DNA from: Prochlorococcus sp. AG-321-E21
Lineage (GTDB): Bacteria > Cyanobacteriota > Cyanobacteriia > PCC-6307 > Cyanobiaceae
Reading direction: 5' to 3'
Length of the DNA: 59,748 nucleotides
Assembly (NCBI GenBank): GCA_003283415.1
Contig: QBXH01000006.1
Location: forward strand, 1-59,748
Position numbers and translations under genes: made by a program. This document shows, piece by piece, positions 54,751-59,748 of the stretch (positions are counted from its first letter, which is position 1; each line of letters begins with the position of its first letter). Below the pieces are notes generated by a model. The model was given only the letters and a program-made list of their open reading frames with translations, did not search any database and was not told where the DNA came from.

Positions 54751-57360
54751 TTAACCTAAAATCGCATCTATAACTTCTCTTGTATTTGGTGAAAGTTCAT
54801 TTTGTTTTATAGAATTAAGCACTTTAACAATATTTCTTTTATAAGGATTTTCATATTGTTTATAAGTACTAAATATCTTTAAAAAACGTGAAATGACTAT
54901 TGGATTTGATTTGTCGAATTTTATAATTTTTTCTGCTACGTATTTATAACCTGATCCATCTACGGAGTGGAATAATGAATTTCTTGTTACATAAGCATTT
55001 AATATAGATCTTAAAGTATTTGGTGATTTGATATCAAAATATTCGTTTTTAAATAGATCCTCAATACTTTCTTGATTACTATCTTTCTCTATAGAGGCTT
55101 TAAAAAAGAACCAATTATCTAAAACTACTGGATTGTTTTTCCATTTTCTGAAAAACATATTTGAGATTAATTCTCTTTCGGGACAATTAATCCTAGTGAA
55201 TACATTTAATACCGCTTTAGCAAGTGTCATTGAATTCCCATCTATATATCTGATTATTTTACTTTTAATTTCTTCATCTTTGCTATGTAAAAGTAACTTC
55301 CATATTGTTTCAATTAGTTTTCTTTCATCCTTACCTTCGGGCCATATTTTAGTGATGTTTTTATCAATCTCTTCAAGCTTATTCAAAAGTTCTTCCTTTA
55401 ATTCTGTACCAAATAAATAATTTAAGTCGTCAATAGTTTTGTATATTCTTAATGGATCTATTTTATTGATTTCTGATTCTATTTCAGAGAAGTTTGGGAT
55501 AGTAAGGATTTCAGATAAGAGAGATAAATTTATAGTTTTATTGTTCCTAATTATTGATCTTAGTGTTGTTATTAATTGATTTTCAATATTTATATCTGCT
55601 TTTTCATATATTCTTTTACAAATTATTTTTTTGTATAAACCTTTTATCGTGTTGTATATTGTGAAATAATCTGTTTCAAATTCTAGTATTAATAATTTTT
55701 CAGCAAATGAAGTGTCTGTTTCCCATTCAATAGGGGCTGAGAAATTTCTAAAGTAAGTAATTATTGGACTTTCAAAATTTGTCTTTATATTTTCTAAAAC
55801 AAATTCTTCTTCTTTTTCTTTTAAAATAAATGTCTTATTTGATTTTTTATGATTGCTCAAAAATATTGCAATATTAATTGGAATAATTAGAGGTAAATCA
55901 TTATAGTGATTCTTTTTATTTGAATTAACTTGAGATACTTGTATCTTAAGGATTTGTTTTTCACTATCCCATTTTCTTTTAAACTTAATTAATGGAGTCC
56001 CATTTTGTTGATACCAAATTTTAAATTTTTCGGCATTTATTTCTTTATTATTCTCTAAAATTTTTTCAACAAATTGGTCAATTGTTGCTGCTTTTCCATC
56101 ATAAGTAGAAATAAAATTATTAAAACCATTATTAAAGTTTTCATCCTTTACTAAAGTTTTAAGCATCCTTATTATTTCAGCTCCTTTTTCGTAGATAGTA
56201 GTTGTATAAAAATTGTCTATCTCTAAATATTTTTCAGGCCTTACCGCATGTGATGTTGGGCCAGAGTCCTCTCTAAATTGTGTTTTTCTTAGAAATTTGG
56301 CATCCTCAATTCTTTTTATTGAACGGTTATGAAGATCTGCAGTAAATTCTTGATCTCTAAAAACTGTTAATCCTTCTTTTAATGATAATTGAAACCAATC
56401 TCTACAAGTAATTCTATTACCCGTCCAGTTATGAAAGTACTCATGAGCGATTACACCTTCTATACGTTCTAACTCTTCATCAGTTGTGGTCTCTTTATTT
56501 GCAAGTATTAATTTCGAGTTGAATATATTTAGGCTTTTATTTTCCATCGCGCCCATATTAAAATGTCTAATTGCAACGATATTAAATAAAGACAAATCGT
56601 ATTCTAGATTGTACTTTTCTTCGTCCCATTTCATTGACTTCTTTAATGAATTGATTGAATGCTGTACATATTTTTCATCACCTTTTTCTACGTATATATT
56701 AATTTCTACTTTTTTATTAGATTTAGTATTAAAGCTATCTTTAATACAACTTAGTTTTCCTGCAACTAATGCAAAAAGATATGAGGGCTTGGGATATGGA
56801 TCTTCCCATATAACTTCATGTCTTTTGTTTTCAAGATCATTAGCTTTGATTAGATTTCCATTTGAGAGTAATACTGGATAATCTCCCTTATCCGCCTCAA
56901 TCCTTACTTTATATTTACTCAAAATATCAGGCCTGTCAGAATGGTAACTTATTCTCCTAAAGCCTTCTGCTTCGCATTGCGTAGTTATAATTCCATTACT
57001 TTCATACATTCCCAAAAGTGAAATATTCTCCTTTGGTTTAATTGTCCCCTCAATCTTTATGGTAAAAGTTTCTTTAAGAATTGATTTAATTAATAATCTA
57101 TTTTTTTGTATTGAATAGTTATTTTCTACTAATAGGTATTCATCTAGATATATTTTTTCAACAGATATATCAATTCCATCAAGAATAAGAGTATTAGTAT
57201 TAATATTCTTTTTTTTTAATTCCAGTTCTGTCTTTACAATTACTCTTGTGTCTTCAATTATGAAATCCAAGAAAATATTAGGTATTTCATAATCAAAGGA
57301 TTTATAGTCATTAAGTTTTATATATTCCTTATTATTCTTATTGTCGGAATCGTTAAGCAT
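54751..57360 (-). CDS. pepN: aminopeptidase N
   Basis: The M1 metalloprotease has the exopeptidase motif GAMEN (270-274) and the zinc site HEYFH with His306, Glu307, His310 and Glu329. At 869 residues it matches PepN. It removes N-terminal residues in the cytosol for amino-acid recycling. Confidence 0.96.
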   Translation of the reverse strand: MLNDSDNKNNKEYIKLNDYKSFDYEIPNIFLDFIIEDTRVIVKTELELKKKNINTNTLILDGIDISVEKIYLDEYLLVENNYSIQKNRLLIKSILKETFTIKIEGTIKPKENISLLGMYESNGIITTQCEAEGFRRISYHSDRPDILSKYKVRIEADKGDYPVLLSNGNLIKANDLENKRHEVIWEDPYPKPSYLFALVAGKLSCIKDSFNTKSNKKVEINIYVEKGDEKYVQHSINSLKKSMKWDEEKYNLEYDLSLFNIVAIRHFNMGAMENKSLNIFNSKLILANKETTTDEELERIEGVIAHEYFHNWTGNRITCRDWFQLSLKEGLTVFRDQEFTADLHNRSIKRIEDAKFLRKTQFREDSGPTSHAVRPEKYLEIDNFYTTTIYEKGAEIIRMLKTLVKDENFNNGFNNFISTYDGKAATIDQFVEKILENNKEINAEKFKIWYQQNGTPLIKFKRKWDSEKQILKIQVSQVNSNKKNHYNDLPLIIPINIAIFLSNHKKSNKTFILKEKEEEFVLENIKTNFESPIITYFRNFSAPIEWETDTSFAEKLLILEFETDYFTIYNTIKGLYKKIICKRIYEKADINIENQLITTLRSIIRNNKTINLSLLSEILTIPNFSEIESEINKIDPLRIYKTIDDLNYLFGTELKEELLNKLEEIDKNITKIWPEGKDERKLIETIWKLLLHSKDEEIKSKIIRYIDGNSMTLAKAVLNVFTRINCPERELISNMFFRKWKNNPVVLDNWFFFKASIEKDSNQESIEDLFKNEYFDIKSPNTLRSILNAYVTRNSLFHSVDGSGYKYVAEKIIKFDKSNPIVISRFLKIFSTYKQYENPYKRNIVKVLNSIKQNELSPNTREVIDAILG

Positions 57361-57428
57361 ATTTGTTTAATAATTTTTTTGGATTATTATCAATTAAAAA
57401 CTATTATATGCATTTTTATTAAAAATAA

Positions 57429-57782
57429 TTAGGTTTCTTCTAATAGACATATATGTTCCTTGATTACTCCAGATGGCTGTAACTCATACAATGTTGGATT
57501 TTTATCTAATATTAAACCCTCTTTATTAATTTGGTATCTCCAATCCCATTTTCTATCTGTAAATGAAAGGTAATCTTTTCTAAGAGAATATGGAAGCATA
57601 AGCTTTTTCCCCTTCCAATCAATATTAATAAATGCGCCTGGTGCAATTTTAGAAATATTTTTAACTATTGAGAAATCTCCATTAATGTTATTTCTAATAA
57701 CTAAATCAAGCTTAATGTTTTCACAAAAATAGGTTGTATTTAAAGCAAAAAGAAGAATTGTTGAAAAAAATATCGAATAAAT
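57429..57782 (-). CDS. exported hypothetical protein with apparent AUU start
   Basis: The frame is open from 57815 but has no ATG, GTG or TTG before the middle of the protein. ATT at 57782 lies 8 bases after AAGGAG, a good ribosome binding site. From there the protein has a signal peptide (SIFFSTILLFALN) ending near CENIK and a 117-residue total. The product is unrecognised, and loss of the start codon by mutation is the alternative. Confidence 0.6.
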   Translation of the reverse strand: MYSIFFSTILLFALNTTYFCENIKLDLVIRNNINGDFSIVKNISKIAPGAFINIDWKGKKLMLPYSLRKDYLSFTDRKWDWRYQINKEGLILDKNPTLYELQPSGVIKEHICLLEET

Positions 57783-57862
57783 TGTAGAGACTCCTTTTTG
57801 TATTTTTATTATTGCTTAAGCAATAATTTTATTTAAATATGAATGCTTTTTATAAAAACTCT

Positions 57863-58579
57863 TTAGATTTTTATAGAATCCATACTTTTTAAGTTTACCA
57901 AGTTACATTTTACCTCTTCAACATATTCTTGCACTGATATTAATTTGTTTAAAATTCCAGTATATTTTGCTTCTCCTCCTGCAGTACTTGAGAGTATATA
58001 TTTTGGATTAAAAGTATTTATTAATTTTGGAAGGACGTCAGCACCTTTTACAAAAGACCCAACAAGTGGGAGATCAAGGTTAATAATTGGAGTTATGACA
58101 GCATCTATTTCTTGAGATTTCACGTTTTCATCAAGATATCCATGAGGTTCTATGTAGAAACCACTTCCTTTATCATCTTTTACGATATATCCATTTTCTA
58201 TTTGTGGAACGGGTGCACCAGCAGTAGCTTCTATTTCTAATCCGTGTTGTATAATTTTTTCGGAAGGTTTAAGAACTTTGATAGACGTGAAACCTAATTT
58301 TTCAAGAATCCCTTTTGCACTATTTGGACAGACGATTTCAATATTCTTTTTAAACTTTTTTAATGAAGGAACATGGCAATGATCAGGCAATCCTTGCGTT
58401 AAAAGAATTATATGAATTTCTTCTTCAATTAAAATTTCATTATCTAGTGAACCTTTGAAAAACCATTCTCCTGGAGGGAATACCAAATCACCAGTAAGCC
58501 AAGGATCTATTATTAAATTGGTTTTATGAAATTTGATTAACCAACCATTTGAACCTAAATATGTAGCTTCAAAAGTCAT
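57863..58579 (-). CDS. metallo-beta-lactamase fold hydrolase
   Basis: The 238-residue protein has the MBL fold start (YLGSNGWLIKFHKTNLIIDPW), a metal loop with LLTQGLPDHCHVPS and later Asp/His positions. The HXHXDH motif is reduced to a QGLPDH form, as in some UlaG-like members. It is probably a hydrolase of unknown substrate. Confidence 0.8.
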   Translation of the reverse strand: MTFEATYLGSNGWLIKFHKTNLIIDPWLTGDLVFPPGEWFFKGSLDNEILIEEEIHIILLTQGLPDHCHVPSLKKFKKNIEIVCPNSAKGILEKLGFTSIKVLKPSEKIIQHGLEIEATAGAPVPQIENGYIVKDDKGSGFYIEPHGYLDENVKSQEIDAVITPIINLDLPLVGSFVKGADVLPKLINTFNPKYILSSTAGGEAKYTGILNKLISVQEYVEEVKCNLVNLKSMDSIKI

Positions 58580-58725
58580 TTTTTTAATATTAATGTATAT
58601 ACTGAGAATATAAATTATTTTTATTAATATTGAGAATACATACTTCTATGGTCTTAGTATTTGTATTTGTTCACATATTTAATATTTCCAAGCTAATTGA
58701 TTTAATTAAAGGTTTTCAAAAAAAA

Positions 58726-59034
58726 CTATGAATGCTTAGCTTCATTTAAAATTTGAAATGATTTTTCTTTGATATTAAAAATAAGCACATGAGTTTCTTT
58801 TGAATTGCTTTTGAAAGTATTCTCATTAACCGATTGAATAGGAATTAAAGCTAATCCTCCAGTACCAGAAAAAATAATAGGCATAGTTACATTTTTATTA
58901 CCATTCATTTTCTGTAAATCTATGGCTTGAGAAACAATATTTTTAGCTTTTTCAAATCCATGATGTTCTATTAACTTGGACCATAAGGAATTTACTGACT
59001 CATATTTTGAAAATTCTATTTGTATGCTTTTCAT
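58726..59034 (-). CDS. hypothetical protein, 102 residues
   Basis: A soluble alpha/beta protein with a Gly-rich segment (IIFSGTGGLALIPI) and a helical front. Not recognised. Same strand as its neighbours. Confidence 0.6.
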   Translation of the reverse strand: MKSIQIEFSKYESVNSLWSKLIEHHGFEKAKNIVSQAIDLQKMNGNKNVTMPIIFSGTGGLALIPIQSVNENTFKSNSKETHVLIFNIKEKSFQILNEAKHS

Positions 59035-59078
59035 TAAAAATTTAAGGAAAACTAAATTTTTTAAATAGGAGTATTTAT

Positions 59079-59264
59079 TTAATTTCTATTCTTAAACCCA
59101 TCCATTACTAATTGCAACATATCAATAACGTCTCCATCAGTTAAATCAAGATCTTTTTTTAAATCATTGCAAGTCAAATTCATTTCGAGCGCTGCCTCTG
59201 CCATATGATTTATTTTCTGATCATTACCTCCTAAAGAAATAAATGGATTAAAGTTCTCTATCAT
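59079..59264 (-). CDS. conserved hypothetical protein, 61 residues
   Basis: A small acidic helical protein (AEAALEMNLTCNDLKKDLDL, GDVIDMLQLVMDGFK) without a membrane segment. It may be regulatory or binding, but no family is known to me. Confidence 0.65.
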   Translation of the reverse strand: MIENFNPFISLGGNDQKINHMAEAALEMNLTCNDLKKDLDLTDGDVIDMLQLVMDGFKNRN

Positions 59265-59373
59265 TATTATTTATGTGTTATTTCTATGTTCTAGCTAATA
59301 AATACTAAATTAACTCTTAATCGTTAATAAGCTTATAAATATGTCATTTTTTGTTTTCGGTTGAATTGAATTA

Positions 59374-59748
59374 TTAAACCAATGAAGTTGATACACCTTT
59401 TGAAATTAAAGCAAATCTTCTAGCTCTTACAAGGAAAGGAAATAATAAATTTGTTCTTTTGTCCGATTTAAATATTTTTGATAAAAGTTTTAAAAGTTTG
59501 CCGGATGGATTATTTATTTGATTACAGATTTTATTTATTGCTTCAGCCCCATGAAATATTTCATCACCTTTAAGAAGAATGGCTCCTTTATCAATATCGA
59601 AACCTTTTTCTAGAAGAGAATTGATAATTTTGAGATTTTTTCTAGCATCTAGAATTGTTATATTATTTATTTTACTTTTTAGTTCTAATAGCTCTGCAAA
59701 ATGATTACAAAAGGGACATTCTCCATCATATATAAATGTTAAATTTGT
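59374..59748 (-). CDS. DCC-family thiol-disulfide oxidoreductase (partial)
   Basis: The protein runs off the window's right edge and lacks its start. The visible 124 residues contain YDGECPFCNHF near the edge, a CXXC motif of the DCC/DUF393 family. It is expected to be a redox protein of thioredoxin-like type. Confidence 0.85.
   Translation of the reverse strand, partial: TNLTFIYDGECPFCNHFAELLELKSKINNITILDARKNLKIINSLLEKGFDIDKGAILLKGDEIFHGAEAINKICNQINNPSGKLLKLLSKIFKSDKRTNLLFPFLVRARRFALISKGVSTSLV

Noticed and set aside
58644..58730. A plus-strand frame of about 27 codons with a hydrophobic start
   Set aside because: No ribosome binding site, and it lies between minus-strand genes in AT-rich sequence where such frames arise by chance.
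1..59748. tRNA, rRNA and CRISPR elements
   Set aside because: No cloverleaf with a T-arm consensus, no rRNA-like sequence and no regularly spaced repeat array was found by reading both strands. A covariance-model scan would settle this.

Overview
This window is a chromosomal segment of a low-GC marine picocyanobacterium, almost certainly Prochlorococcus of a high-light clade. The evidence is the AT-rich coding sequence, the cyanobacterial genes petG, chlI, a crtL-type lycopene cyclase, PAP/fibrillins and an Ssl1498-like protein, the small RNA Yfr1 between guaB and trxA, and very many tiny, tightly packed genes. No rRNA, tRNA, CRISPR array or insertion sequence was found by eye.

Region 1 (1-3180) is atypical. 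It holds a three-gene operon on the minus strand encoding a large serine recombinase, a DNA-ligase adenylation-domain protein and a small membrane protein. The genes overlap by 4 and 1 bases and end at their own terminator. It looks like an acquired element beside core genes. Region 2 (3180-15600) is core metabolism: crtL, gyrA, guaB, Yfr1, trxA, hisH, rsmD, petG, an RNA methyltransferase, chlI, ruvC, 5-FCL, sufE and hom. A frameshifted small gene precedes petG. Region 3 (15600-23700) has a peptide-type ABC binding protein and permease, a DUF1400-type hydrolase, an MFS carrier, a PfkB kinase and a lumenal-type pentapeptide protein. Region 4 (23785-27715) carries a cupin-like protein and the set transglutaminase / alpha-E / circularly permuted ATP-grasp, a predicted peptide-forming system.

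Region 5 (28736-35835) begins with a gene-poor stretch containing a strongly structured element (about 29128-29234). It continues with a complete zinc regulon: a WD40 protein and a CobW metallochaperone, znuA with a large His/Asp-rich insertion, znuC, the Fur-family regulator zur and znuB. Zur-like palindromes lie in front of cobW and between znuA and znuC.

Region 6 (35825-49223) is an accessory island of about 40 very small proteins, mostly with single membrane segments or signal peptides. Among them are recognisable families: DUF1499, OsmC, TM2, two fibrillins, Nif11, DUF2839, DUF1330, MAPEG, a membrane-anchored Mrr nuclease, a 4HBT thioesterase and a stand-alone IF2_N-like domain. A Yfr2-type RNA lies here, with an exact 11-base copy of the Yfr1 motif about 120 bases upstream. 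Region 7 (49258-59748) returns to housekeeping genes (dus, a Tat-like protein with 17-residue repeats, gpx, purT, pepN, an MBL-fold hydrolase) and ends inside a DCC-family thiol oxidoreductase. A secreted protein between pepN and the MBL gene appears to start at AUU.
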